Notes under the pieces: model-generated
What the model was told of the DNA's origin: nothing
Seen by the model: the letters and a program-made list of their open reading frames with translations, nothing else
Database searches by the model: none
NCBI RefSeq assembly: GCF_008642235.1
Contig: NZ_SJEV01000001.1
Location: 558,001 to 622,000 of the forward strand
From: Planctomonas psychrotolerans
GTDB lineage: Bacteria > Actinomycetota > Actinomycetes > Actinomycetales > Microbacteriaceae
Length of the DNA: 64,000 nucleotides
Direction of reading: 5' to 3'
Program-made: the position numbers and the translations under genes
Shown here: in pieces, positions 26,520-34,599 of the stretch
Numbering within the stretch: the first letter of the stretch is position 1
Layout: each line of letters starts with the position of its first letter

Positions 26520-27488
26520 ATGACGAGCACCGGACGACCCCGTGGCGACAGCACGCCCGACATCGATCTGCAGTCGCTCCGAATCGTCCGGGCCATCGCG
26601 GAGACGGGTTCGATCACCGGCGCATCCCGACTCCTCGGCTACAGCCAGCCGGCGATCAGCCAGCACCTGCAACGGGCGGAATCCCGGCTGGGGATGCCGC
26701 TCATCATGCGACTCGGCCGCACCGTGAAGCTGACCGAGGCCGGCCAGATTCTGAGTCGGCACTCCACCACGGTGCTCGCAGCGCTGCAGGACGCCGCGAA
26801 GGAGATCGACGGACTCGCCGACCTCCGCGCGGGACGGGTGCGACTCGTGGCATTCCCCTCCGCGTCGTCGACCCTCGTGCCCCGGCTGTTGAGCACGCTG
26901 CGGGAGACCCGCCCGGGGCTGTCGGTGCAGTACCTCGAGGCGGAACCGCCCGAGGCTCTGGCGATGCTGCGCCGCGGCGACTGCGACCTCGCCTTCACCT
27001 TCAGCTACCCCGGCGATCCCGACGATCCGCACGGCGACAGCGCCGCGGGGCTCGGCATCACGAACCTGTTCACCGACCCGATGATGCTCATCCTGCCGAG
27101 CGATCACCCCCTGGCCGACGAGGAGGTCGTGGACCTCAGCGACCTGGAGGACGACACCTGGATCGCCGGCTGCCCCCGCTGCCGCGGGCACCTGCTCAGC
27201 CTGTGCGAGAACGTCGGCTTCGCACCCACCATCTCCTACGAGACGGACAACTTCGTGGCGGTGCTCGGCATGGTGGCCAGCGGTTTGGGCGTGGCGCTCC
27301 TCCCACGACTGGCGCTCGGCACGGCGGCCGTGCCGAGCGGCGCGGTGGTGCGGCGTGCGACGCCGCACAGCGACCGGACCATCCACATGCTCACGCTCGC
27401 CGACTCGCCGCCCACCCCGGCCCTGTTCGCCATCGCCTCGGCTGCGGCACGCATCGACGGGTCGGCCTGGCGCCTCGGACGCGCCTGA
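26520..27488 (+). CDS. LysR-family transcriptional regulator
   Basis: A 322-residue LysR-type regulator. The winged helix-turn-helix covers about residues 12-72 (LQSLRIVRAIAETGSITGAS, YSQPAISQHLQRAE) and the periplasmic-binding-like co-inducer domain about 90-300 (RVRLVAFPSASSTLVPRLL, MVASGLGVALLPRLAL). I use the ATG at 26520; a GTG six bases upstream is also possible, and neither has a clear ribosome-binding site. It is divergent from the class-V aminotransferase and its probable operator recurs 8 kb away in front of the transporter and FAD-protein genes. Confidence 0.92.
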   Translation: MTSTGRPRGDSTPDIDLQSLRIVRAIAETGSITGASRLLGYSQPAISQHLQRAESRLGMPLIMRLGRTVKLTEAGQILSRHSTTVLAALQDAAKEIDGLADLRAGRVRLVAFPSASSTLVPRLLSTLRETRPGLSVQYLEAEPPEALAMLRRGDCDLAFTFSYPGDPDDPHGDSAAGLGITNLFTDPMMLILPSDHPLADEEVVDLSDLEDDTWIAGCPRCRGHLLSLCENVGFAPTISYETDNFVAVLGMVASGLGVALLPRLALGTAAVPSGAVVRRATPHSDRTIHMLTLADSPPTPALFAIASAAARIDGSAWRLGRA

Positions 27489-27602
27489 CCGGACCGACGA
27501 CCCGTCCTCACGCCGGCCGTGCACGGCATCGGACCGCAAAACGCGCACCGCACCGCACCGTCCAGTTGGCGTGGGACGCTGCAGCCGCCGACGCCCGTCC
27601 CG

Positions 27603-28271
27603 CTACTGCTCCTGCTCGCTCGGCTCCCCCAGTGAGAGCATCAAGCGGTTCGCCCAGTTGAAGAAGGACGCGCCCTGGATGACGTCCTGGATCTCGAGGT
27701 CGTCGAGCCCCGAGCTCCTCAGCCGCGTCACATGCTCCACGCCGAAACGGCTCGGCGTGCGAGCCAGAGCGACGGACGCCTCCACGATCGCCGCCCAGCG
27801 CTCGTCCTGCGCCGCATCCACACCCTCGTCGAGCAAACGATCCACATCGTCCACCCGCTTCGAGAAGTGCGCCGCGAAACGCGCGTGCACCGACGCGCAG
27901 TAGATGCAGCCGTTGAAGCGCGACGTGGCCGTCGCGGCCAGCTCCCGCTCGGCGCGCGGCAGTCCGCTCTTCGCGTTGTAGAAGATGTCGATGTCGGTCT
28001 TGGTGCGCTCGCGCAGGATCTGCGGATCCCGCGCCAGCAGCCGGAAGTAGGCGTTCTTGGCTCGTGCCTTGTCGACCAGCCCGTCGAGCTGCGCCGGAGT
28101 GAGGTCGGCCTCGGCCACCGGGTCCAGCCACGGCAGCCAGTCCAGCATGTCCCGCGTGAAGCGGGGCGGCTCCGCGGCTCCCACGTCGGTGTGCACGTGC
28201 GTGTGCTCCGCATCGGGCGCGCTCGCGTTCGTCGGGGTGCTGGAGGGGGTGTCGGTGTGCACGTGGGTCAT
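27603..28271 (-). CDS. Alkylhydroperoxidase-domain (AhpD/CMD) protein, Avi_7169-like
   Basis: A 222-residue carboxymuconolactone-decarboxylase/AhpD-fold protein. The AhpD-type active site is NGCIYCASVHARFAAHF: Cys122, Cys125 and His129. This CxxC pair is reduced by lipoyl domains in mycobacterial AhpD. The N-terminal 30 residues hold two copies of HVHTD (3-7 and 25-29), a possible metal-binding tail. As far as I recall, this type pairs with a second CMD protein and a peptide-type ABC transporter (Avi_7169/7170 families). Its ATG overlaps the preceding CMD gene's stop (ATGA). Confidence 0.85.
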   Translation of the reverse strand: MTHVHTDTPSSTPTNASAPDAEHTHVHTDVGAAEPPRFTRDMLDWLPWLDPVAEADLTPAQLDGLVDKARAKNAYFRLLARDPQILRERTKTDIDIFYNAKSGLPRAERELAATATSRFNGCIYCASVHARFAAHFSKRVDDVDRLLDEGVDAAQDERWAAIVEASVALARTPSRFGVEHVTRLRSSGLDDLEIQDVIQGASFFNWANRLMLSLGEPSEQEQ

Positions 28272-28924
28272 CGGAGTCCCGCTTCCTTGAGCGTCGCGAG
28301 GCCGTGGACCACGCGGATCTGGTAGGTGAGGAACGCGACGAGCTGGGAGATCGTCACGATCGCGTCAGCGGACCATCCGGCATCGGCCAATCGGCGGAGC
28401 CGCGCCGGTGCCGCATCCCGCGGATGGAACACGAGGAAGTGCGCGTGGTCGAGCGCCGCAGGCAACCGCCCGCTCACCGCGGAGAGCGCGTCCGCCTCCG
28501 CGGCGGAGAACTCCGGTCCGTCGACCGACTCGCCGGCCAGGGGACCGTCCGGGTACGCGCCGTACGGCCCCTCGGCGCGTCCGCGGAGTGCCTCGTCGGC
28601 GACCGCTGCCACGAGCTCGGGAGTACCACCGGCGGCGCGAAGCCCGTCGGCATAGAAGTCGACGACGGGCTGGCTCTCGTGCAGCGCGGCGACGAAGGCG
28701 GCGAGCGCCCACCGCTCGACGGGCGTGACCGTGCCCGCATCGTCGGGGCGAAACAGCGCCTCGAAGCTGCCCTGCGCGTGAGCGAGGGCTTCGGGTCGGA
28801 TCTCGCGGGCCTCGAACAGCGGATGACCGGGCTCGAGCCCGACGAGACGGTCGATCACATCGGCGTCGCGGTCGGAGGCGGCACGGCCGGGCTCGGTCTG
28901 GTCGGGTTCAGTAACAGTGGTCAT
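28268..28924 (-). CDS. CMD-domain protein, Avi_7170-like
   Basis: A 218-residue helical protein with a diverged carboxymuconolactone-decarboxylase/AhpD fold (TPVERWALAAFVAALHESQP; TISQLVAFLTYQIRVVHGL). It has no cysteine pair, so it cannot act as an AhpD peroxidase by itself and may be a partner of the next gene product. AAAGGA lies three bases before the ATG. It starts 16 bases after the ABC ATPase and overlaps the CIYC-bearing CMD gene by four bases, so it is part of the transporter operon. Confidence 0.8.
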   Translation of the reverse strand: MTTVTEPDQTEPGRAASDRDADVIDRLVGLEPGHPLFEAREIRPEALAHAQGSFEALFRPDDAGTVTPVERWALAAFVAALHESQPVVDFYADGLRAAGGTPELVAAVADEALRGRAEGPYGAYPDGPLAGESVDGPEFSAAEADALSAVSGRLPAALDHAHFLVFHPRDAAPARLRRLADAGWSADAIVTISQLVAFLTYQIRVVHGLATLKEAGLR

Positions 28925-28940
28925 GATTCCTTTCGGGACG

Positions 28941-30638
28941 TCAGGCGCCCGCGTGTGCGGACGGTACGGCGGCGAGGAGTTCTCGGGTGTACTCGTGCTG
29001 CGGCGACTGGAACAGCGTCCGGGTCGGACCCGACTCGACCACCCGCCCGAGGCTCATCACCGAGACGGTGTCGGAGATCGCCCGCACCACCGCGAGGTCG
29101 TGGGAGACGAACAGGTAGGTGAGGCCGAGCTCGCGCTGCAACTCGTCGAGCAGCCCGAGGATCTGCGCCTGCACCGTCACGTCGAGGGCGGACACCGCCT
29201 CGTCGAGCACGAGCACCTCGGGGTCGGCGGCGAGCGCACGGGCGATCGCGACCCGCTGCCGCTGCCCACCGGACAACTCCCGGGGCCTGCGCGACAGCAC
29301 CGACGCGGGCAGCGCCACCCGGTCGATCAGCCCCGCCGCACGGGTCGCTCGCGCCGACGGGTCCACGAGCCGGAAGTTCCGCAGCGGCTCCTGCACGATC
29401 GCCTCCACCGTCTGGCGGGGATCGAGCGATCCGAACGGGTTCTGGTAGACGAGTTGAATGCGACGGCGGAACTGTCGAAGCGCCTCGCCGCGCAACGTTT
29501 GCGGGTCGAGCCCCGCCACCTCCACCGACCCGCTCGAGGGCTGCACCAGACCGAGGGTCATCCGCACGGTGGTGGTCTTTCCTGATCCGGACTCCCCGAC
29601 GATGGCGTGGGTCGTGCCGCGCGGCACGGTGAACGACACGTCGTCCACGGCGCGGAACACGGTCTTGCCGCCCTTGCCCGCCGGGTACTCGCGGACCAGG
29701 TTGCGGGCGACGATCTCGTCGGGAACGACCGCGGAGGGATCCGCGGGCCGACGGAACTCGGTCACGGTCAGCCCCGGCGCATCGGCGAGCAGCCGGCGGG
29801 TGTAGTCGCTCCGCGGGGTGGCGAGGATGTCCGCGGTGCCGCCCTCTTCCTCCACGCGACCCGAGCGCATCACGACCATGCGACTCGACCGCTCGGCGGC
29901 GACGCCGAGATCGTGCGTCACGAAGAGGATGGCCGTGCCGAACTCGGCGCGGAGGTCGTCGAGCAGGTCGAGTACACGCTTCTGCACGGTCACATCGAGT
30001 GCGCTCGTGGGTTCGTCGGCGATGATCAGTTGCGGTTCGAGCGCGATGGCGATCGCGATGAGCACGCGCTGCCGCATGCCGCCCGACAGCTGGTGCGGGT
30101 ACTGGGCGCTGCGCCGCTCCGGTTCCGGGATACCGACCCGGGCCAGGAGTTCGAGCACCCGGGTGCGGATGAACGCGCGAGTGTAGGAGCGGTTGCCGCG
30201 TCGGTGGATCTGCAGCACCTCGCCGATCTGCGCCCCGATGGTCTTCACCGGATTCAGGGAGCTCGACGGGTCCTGCGGCACGAGCCCGATGCGCACCCCG
30301 CGCACGGCCTCCAGCTGCTTGTCCGACCACCCGGAGATGTCCGCGCCGTTAAGCAGGATCTGCCCGCCCGACACGTGACCGTTCGAGGGCAGCAGCCCGA
30401 TGGCGGCGTGGGCGGTGGTGGTCTTGCCGGAGCCCGACTCTCCCACCACGGCGACGACCTCGCCCGGATCGACGCGCAGCGAGATGCCGTGCACCACCTC
30501 CGTGTCGACGTGGCCGGTGCGGTAGCTCACCGAGAGGTCGCGGATCTCGAGCACGGGCACGGGCACGGCGGGAGCATCCGGCGCCGCGGCGTCCGTCCCC
30601 AAGGCGACGCCCGACGGGACGATCGGCTCGGCGGGCAT
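28941..30638 (-). CDS. Dipeptide-type ABC transporter, fused double ATP-binding protein
   Basis: A 565-residue protein joining two oligopeptide-type ATPases (DppD- and DppF-like). Each half has a Walker A (GESGSGKTTT), a signature (LSGGMRQRV and LSGGQRQRV) and a Walker B (LIIADEPTSALD and VLVLDEAVSALD). It powers import through the two permeases encoded just upstream. Fusions of this kind are common in actinobacteria. The ATG overlaps the permease stop as TGATG. The paired CMD genes follow immediately, which ties the transporter to enzymes acting on the imported compound. Confidence 0.95.
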   Translation of the reverse strand: MPAEPIVPSGVALGTDAAAPDAPAVPVPVLEIRDLSVSYRTGHVDTEVVHGISLRVDPGEVVAVVGESGSGKTTTAHAAIGLLPSNGHVSGGQILLNGADISGWSDKQLEAVRGVRIGLVPQDPSSSLNPVKTIGAQIGEVLQIHRRGNRSYTRAFIRTRVLELLARVGIPEPERRSAQYPHQLSGGMRQRVLIAIAIALEPQLIIADEPTSALDVTVQKRVLDLLDDLRAEFGTAILFVTHDLGVAAERSSRMVVMRSGRVEEEGGTADILATPRSDYTRRLLADAPGLTVTEFRRPADPSAVVPDEIVARNLVREYPAGKGGKTVFRAVDDVSFTVPRGTTHAIVGESGSGKTTTVRMTLGLVQPSSGSVEVAGLDPQTLRGEALRQFRRRIQLVYQNPFGSLDPRQTVEAIVQEPLRNFRLVDPSARATRAAGLIDRVALPASVLSRRPRELSGGQRQRVAIARALAADPEVLVLDEAVSALDVTVQAQILGLLDELQRELGLTYLFVSHDLAVVRAISDTVSVMSLGRVVESGPTRTLFQSPQHEYTRELLAAVPSAHAGA

Positions 30639-31561
30639 CAGGAGCTCCGCCCGATCGACTGGCTGATGCGGTTGGCGGACAGCACCACGGCGACCACGAT
30701 CAGGCCGGGGAACGTGGTGAGCCACCACGACGTCGCGACGTAGTTGCGGCCCTCGGCGATGAGCAGACCCCATTCCGGTGTGGGTGGCGGTGCGCCGTAG
30801 CCGAGGAAGCCGAGGGTCGAGATGGCGAGGATGGCCACCCCGAGTTGCAGCGCGGCGAGGGAGAGCACGGGACTCACCGAGTTTGGCAGCACGTGCCGCC
30901 ACAGCACACTGAAGAAGCGACCACCCGATCCGAATGCGGCCTCCACGTAGTCGGAGCGGCGCACGCTCACCACCTCCGACCGCGACAGTCGGGCGAACGC
31001 GGCGATGGATCCGATGCCCACCGCGATTGCGGCGTTGATGGTGCCGAACCCGAGCAGGATGATGACGGCGAGGGCGAGCAGCAGCCCGGGGATCGAGAGC
31101 AGCACGTCGACGATGCGCATGAGGACGCCGTCGACGACACCGCCGAGGGAACCGGCGAGCACACCGATCGCGGTGCCCACCACGAGGCCGACCAGTACGG
31201 CCACGAAGGCGCCGGACAGCGAGTGCACGGCTCCGTAGACCACCCGGGCGAAGAGGTCGCGGCCGATCTGGTCGGTGCCGAACGGATGCGCGGCGCTCGG
31301 CGCCTGCAGCTTCTCCGCCGCGATGCCCCGCACGGGGTCGTAGTCGGTGAACAGGCCGGGCACCAGGGCGAACAGCAGGGCGACCAGCACGACGAGCCAG
31401 GCGAGCACGAGACTCACCGTGATCGGCCGACGACGGAACCATCGGCGCGACGTGCGCGCCGACCCCGGCGCGTCCGGCTCTCCTGCGGAAGGAACGTCGG
31501 GGTCCACGGGACGGCGGCTGGTCGCCGCGAGGTCGGCGGGGGTCGCCACGGGAGGGTTCAT
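30638..31561 (-). CDS. Dipeptide-type ABC transporter permease (DppC-like)
   Basis: A 307-residue inner-membrane permease. After a cytosolic N-terminus (about 1-45) there are about six transmembrane helices. The ATPase-contacting EAA loop lies around DYVEAAFGSGG, and HPFGTDQIGRDLFARVVYGA is the typical DppC N-terminal motif. It overlaps both neighbours: its ATG overlaps the DppB-like stop and its TGA the ATPase start. It forms the import channel with the DppB-like subunit. Confidence 0.94.
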   Translation of the reverse strand: MNPPVATPADLAATSRRPVDPDVPSAGEPDAPGSARTSRRWFRRRPITVSLVLAWLVVLVALLFALVPGLFTDYDPVRGIAAEKLQAPSAAHPFGTDQIGRDLFARVVYGAVHSLSGAFVAVLVGLVVGTAIGVLAGSLGGVVDGVLMRIVDVLLSIPGLLLALAVIILLGFGTINAAIAVGIGSIAAFARLSRSEVVSVRRSDYVEAAFGSGGRFFSVLWRHVLPNSVSPVLSLAALQLGVAILAISTLGFLGYGAPPPTPEWGLLIAEGRNYVATSWWLTTFPGLIVVAVVLSANRISQSIGRSS

Positions 31562-32502
31562 GCGCTCACACCCACTCTTCCTTTGAGTCGCGGATCGAGG
31601 ATCGGGAACAGCAGATCGACGAGGAGGTTGACGGTCACGAAGACGAATGCGGCGAGGATCACGATCGCCTGCAGCACGGGGATGTCCTGCGCGGTCACGG
31701 CCTGCTCGGTCAGCCGACCGATGCCGTTCCGGCCGAACACCGTCTCGGTGATGACCGATCCGGCGATGAGTTCACCGATCGTCAGACCGGCGATGGTGAG
31801 CGTGGGCAGCAGGGCGTTGCGCGCCACGTGCCGCCACAGCACCCACTGGCGGGATGCACCCTTAGCCACCGCGACCGACACGAAGGGGCGCGTGTAGACC
31901 TCGTCGAGGCTGCGGCAGAGCACCTGAGCGAGCGGTGCGGAGATGGGCACCGCGAGGGTGATCACCGGAAGGATGAGCAGCTGCGCATCCGTGCCGCCGA
32001 TGGTGGGCACGAGTCCCAGCTGGAAGGAGAAGACCTGGATGAGGAGGATACCCAGCCAGAAGGTGGGGATCGACACGAACAGGGACGGGACGCCGAGGAG
32101 CACGGTCCGCAGCCAGGCGAACCGGGTGTAGCTGGAGACGAACGCGATGGTGACGGCCAGTACCACCGCGAGCAGGAACGCTGCGGTCGCGAGCTGGGCG
32201 GTGGCGGGGAGTCCTTCGGCGATCCGCTCGATCACCGGGGTGCCGGTTTCGACCGAGTAACCGAAGTCCCCGCTGAGAAAGCCCACGAGCGTTTGGAAGT
32301 ACTGCAGGATCAACGGCTGGTCGGCTCCGTAGTACAGCCGCAGTTCGGCGATCTGGTCGGGCGAGAGTCCGAGCTCGGGGTTCTCGAACTTGATCATGAT
32401 GGCGTCACCGGGGAGCGCCTGGAGCAGCACGAACGACAGGGTGAACGCCGCCCACAGCACGAGCACCGCCTGGCCGATGCGGCCCGCGAGGTACCTGTTC
32501 AC
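31558..32502 (-). CDS. Dipeptide-type ABC transporter permease (DppB-like)
   Basis: A 314-residue inner-membrane permease with six predicted helices. LLQALPGDA and the ATPase-contact loop FVSVAVAKGASRQWVLWRHV are characteristic of DppB. It lies 79 bases after the substrate-binding-protein gene, with a stable hairpin between, which usually makes permease expression lower than that of the binding protein. It overlaps the DppC-like gene by four bases. Confidence 0.94.
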   Translation of the reverse strand: MNRYLAGRIGQAVLVLWAAFTLSFVLLQALPGDAIMIKFENPELGLSPDQIAELRLYYGADQPLILQYFQTLVGFLSGDFGYSVETGTPVIERIAEGLPATAQLATAAFLLAVVLAVTIAFVSSYTRFAWLRTVLLGVPSLFVSIPTFWLGILLIQVFSFQLGLVPTIGGTDAQLLILPVITLAVPISAPLAQVLCRSLDEVYTRPFVSVAVAKGASRQWVLWRHVARNALLPTLTIAGLTIGELIAGSVITETVFGRNGIGRLTEQAVTAQDIPVLQAIVILAAFVFVTVNLLVDLLFPILDPRLKGRVGVSA

Positions 32503-32539
32503 GATGCGCCCCTTCTCTCCGTGATTCCCGGTGGTGCTG

Positions 32540-32575
32540 CTGCGGCCGGCCGCCCCCGAGGGCGACCGGCCGCAG
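32540..32575 (-). terminator. Hairpin between binding-protein and permease genes
   Basis: Sixteen-base arms (32540-32555 and 32560-32575) pair with one mismatch around a four-base loop, beginning seven bases after the binding-protein stop. There is no T-tract, so it is more likely an attenuating or mRNA-protecting structure than a full terminator. Confidence 0.6.
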
Positions 32576-32581
32576 CGGTCG

Positions 32582-34204
32582 TTACTTGTTCAGCCAGACG
32601 TTGTAGAACGACGGGCGACCGACCGCCTCGAACTCCACGCCCTCCACGTACGGCGCGGCACCGTAGACCTGCGGTTCCTCGAACAGCGGGATCATGTAGG
32701 CCTGGTCGACGATGTACTCCTGGATCTCGGCGACCTTCGCGTTGCGGGCATCGGGGTCGGGCTCCGAGGCCTCCTCCTCGAGCAGCGCGTCGAGCTTCGG
32801 GTCGTTGGACAGGATCGCGTTGCGGTTCTCGGTGTGGAACTGGCTCTTGATCACATCCTGATCGGCACGGCCCACCATGGTGTGGAACGCTCCGGTCTTC
32901 GAGGCGTCCTTGATGTCGACCGCGTAGCTGCCGGCGTCACCGGGGCGGACGGTCAGCTTGGCGCCGATCTCCGTCCACTGCTGCGCGATCAGCTCGAGCG
33001 TCTCCTTCGAGAGCGGCTGGGGCAGGGCGACGAACGCGCTCACCTCGAGGGGCACGCCGTCCTTCTGCCGAATGCCGTCGGGGCCGGGCTCCCAGCCCGC
33101 CTCGTCCAGCAGCTGGTTGGCGCGGTCCGGGTCGTAGGCGAGCTTCTCACTGAGGTCCACGTAACCGAGGGCCGTGGACGACAGGGGCGACGTGGCCTTG
33201 GGGTAGTTCTCGGTGAAGATCGTGTCGACGACCTCCTGCGCGTCGGTACCGGCGAGCAGAGCCTGACGCACGGCGATGTCGCTGAGCACCGGGTTGGTCG
33301 GACGCAGGTACAGGCCGTTGTTCACCCCGCGGGTCTGCGGCGCGTACAGCTCGAATCCGGCGGACTCGACCGCGGCCTCGTCGAAGGCCTGCACGTAGCG
33401 CACGAAGTCGGCTTGCCCGGAGGTGAGAGCGCCGATGCGCACGCTGTCTTCGGGAGTGACGATCATCTTGATCTCGTCGAGGTAGGCGCGCCCCTGGTGC
33501 TCGAACGAGGCGGGCGCCCAGTCGTAGTCCTCCCGCGCCACGAGGTCGACCTGCTGGTCGACGACCTGATTCTCGACGGTGAAGGGGCCCGAGCCGACGA
33601 TGTTCTTCAGCTGGCACTGCTCCTCGTAGGGCAGCGCGAGCGTTTCCGGCGATACCAGCCCCGATCCGATCACGGAGGTGCCCTGCAGGAATCCGGGCGA
33701 CGGCTGCGTGAACGTGAACCGCACCGTCGTCTCGTCGATGACCTCGCTGGCCTCGTAGTTGTTGACCTGCTCCGCCACGGGAAGGCTCAGCTCGGAGTTG
33801 CCGAGTCCGTAGGTGTCGAAGTTCTTCGCTACGGCCGCCGCATCGAGGGGCGTGCCGTCGGAGAAGGTCACGCCGTCGCGGAGGGTGAAGGTGTACTCAG
33901 TCGCGTCGTCGTTCACCTCCCAGGATTCGGCGATCCACGGCTCGATCTCGAGCGTCTCGGGGTTCTGGTAGGTCAGCTTGTCGGTGATCTGGTTGAGCAA
34001 TCCGCCGTTGGGGTAGAAGCCCGCGGCCGGCAGGTACAGGCAGGTGGGCGCCTGGTACTCGAGGTAGGTCAGCGTGCCGCCGGTGACCGGCTCACCCGAC
34101 GTTCCCCCGGCCTCCGGGGCGGTGCCACCCGACGCGCATCCCGCGAGCAGGGTGGCCGCGGTCAGCGCCACCGTCGCCGGGATCATCTTGTGCCTGAATG
34201 CCAT
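32582..34204 (-). CDS. ABC transporter substrate-binding lipoprotein, KPN_01854-like
   Basis: A 540-residue family-5 (dipeptide/nickel-type) solute-binding protein anchored outside the membrane. The signal peptide ends in the lipobox LLAGC, making Cys23 the lipidated residue. Typical sequence includes TYTFTLRDGVTFSDGTPLDA-like YTFTLRDGVTFSDGTPL, VGSGPFTVEN and RQALLAGTD. TPE-like members with paired CMD genes belong, from memory, to a family named after Klebsiella KPN_01854, whose ligand is unknown. GAGGA precedes the ATG. It opens the leftward transporter operon. Confidence 0.92.
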   Translation of the reverse strand: MAFRHKMIPATVALTAATLLAGCASGGTAPEAGGTSGEPVTGGTLTYLEYQAPTCLYLPAAGFYPNGGLLNQITDKLTYQNPETLEIEPWIAESWEVNDDATEYTFTLRDGVTFSDGTPLDAAAVAKNFDTYGLGNSELSLPVAEQVNNYEASEVIDETTVRFTFTQPSPGFLQGTSVIGSGLVSPETLALPYEEQCQLKNIVGSGPFTVENQVVDQQVDLVAREDYDWAPASFEHQGRAYLDEIKMIVTPEDSVRIGALTSGQADFVRYVQAFDEAAVESAGFELYAPQTRGVNNGLYLRPTNPVLSDIAVRQALLAGTDAQEVVDTIFTENYPKATSPLSSTALGYVDLSEKLAYDPDRANQLLDEAGWEPGPDGIRQKDGVPLEVSAFVALPQPLSKETLELIAQQWTEIGAKLTVRPGDAGSYAVDIKDASKTGAFHTMVGRADQDVIKSQFHTENRNAILSNDPKLDALLEEEASEPDPDARNAKVAEIQEYIVDQAYMIPLFEEPQVYGAAPYVEGVEFEAVGRPSFYNVWLNK

Positions 34205-34358
34205 TGCTGTTCCTCACTTCATCGACGGTGCGCACGGGGCGCACCATTCGCTGGCTGTATGTCGCTCACCGCGACCAGACGTCGATCTGCCTCGACTGGT
34301 CCCCCGGTTTCGGTCCACGTCGTCCGACTCGGTGCTGGTGCGACTCCCCTGTAAAGAA

Positions 34359-34374
34359 ACTTTTGAGAAAAAGT
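34359..34374. promoter_or_regulatory. AT-rich near-palindrome in the transporter promoter region
   Basis: ACTTTT-GAG-AAAAAGT lies in the only distinctly AT-rich patch between the binding-protein gene and the FAD-protein gene. It is about 155 bases before the binding-protein start. It could be a second operator or part of a promoter. Apart from this and the site at 34532-34548, the gap 34205-34599 holds nothing I recognise. Confidence 0.35.
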
Positions 34375-34531
34375 ATTCCTTCGGTGTCGACCACCCGCGG
34401 TGATGGATCACTGTAGGCAGGATCCACTCCCGGTAACCACATTGTTTCCTAGGATGTCGCGCCGCTCGTTACGCGGAGGAGCGCCGTTCGTTACCGGCGC
34501 GAAAACACGCAACACTGTTCTCAGCGGGCTC

Positions 34532-34548
34532 CATAAGCGTGGCTTATG
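34532..34548. promoter_or_regulatory. Second copy of the LysR-type palindromic operator
   Basis: CATAAGC-GTG-GCTTATG has both 7-base arms identical to the site at 26474-26490, with the same flanking CTC before and C after; only the three central bases differ. It sits between the leftward transporter operon and the rightward FAD-protein operon, 52 bases before the ATG at 34600. This strongly suggests co-regulation of both operons by the LysR protein encoded at 26520. Confidence 0.75.
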
Positions 34549-34599
34549 CTCTCCCGACGAAACTGTCGGATTCGCCCTCGAGCACGTATAAGTGAGGTC

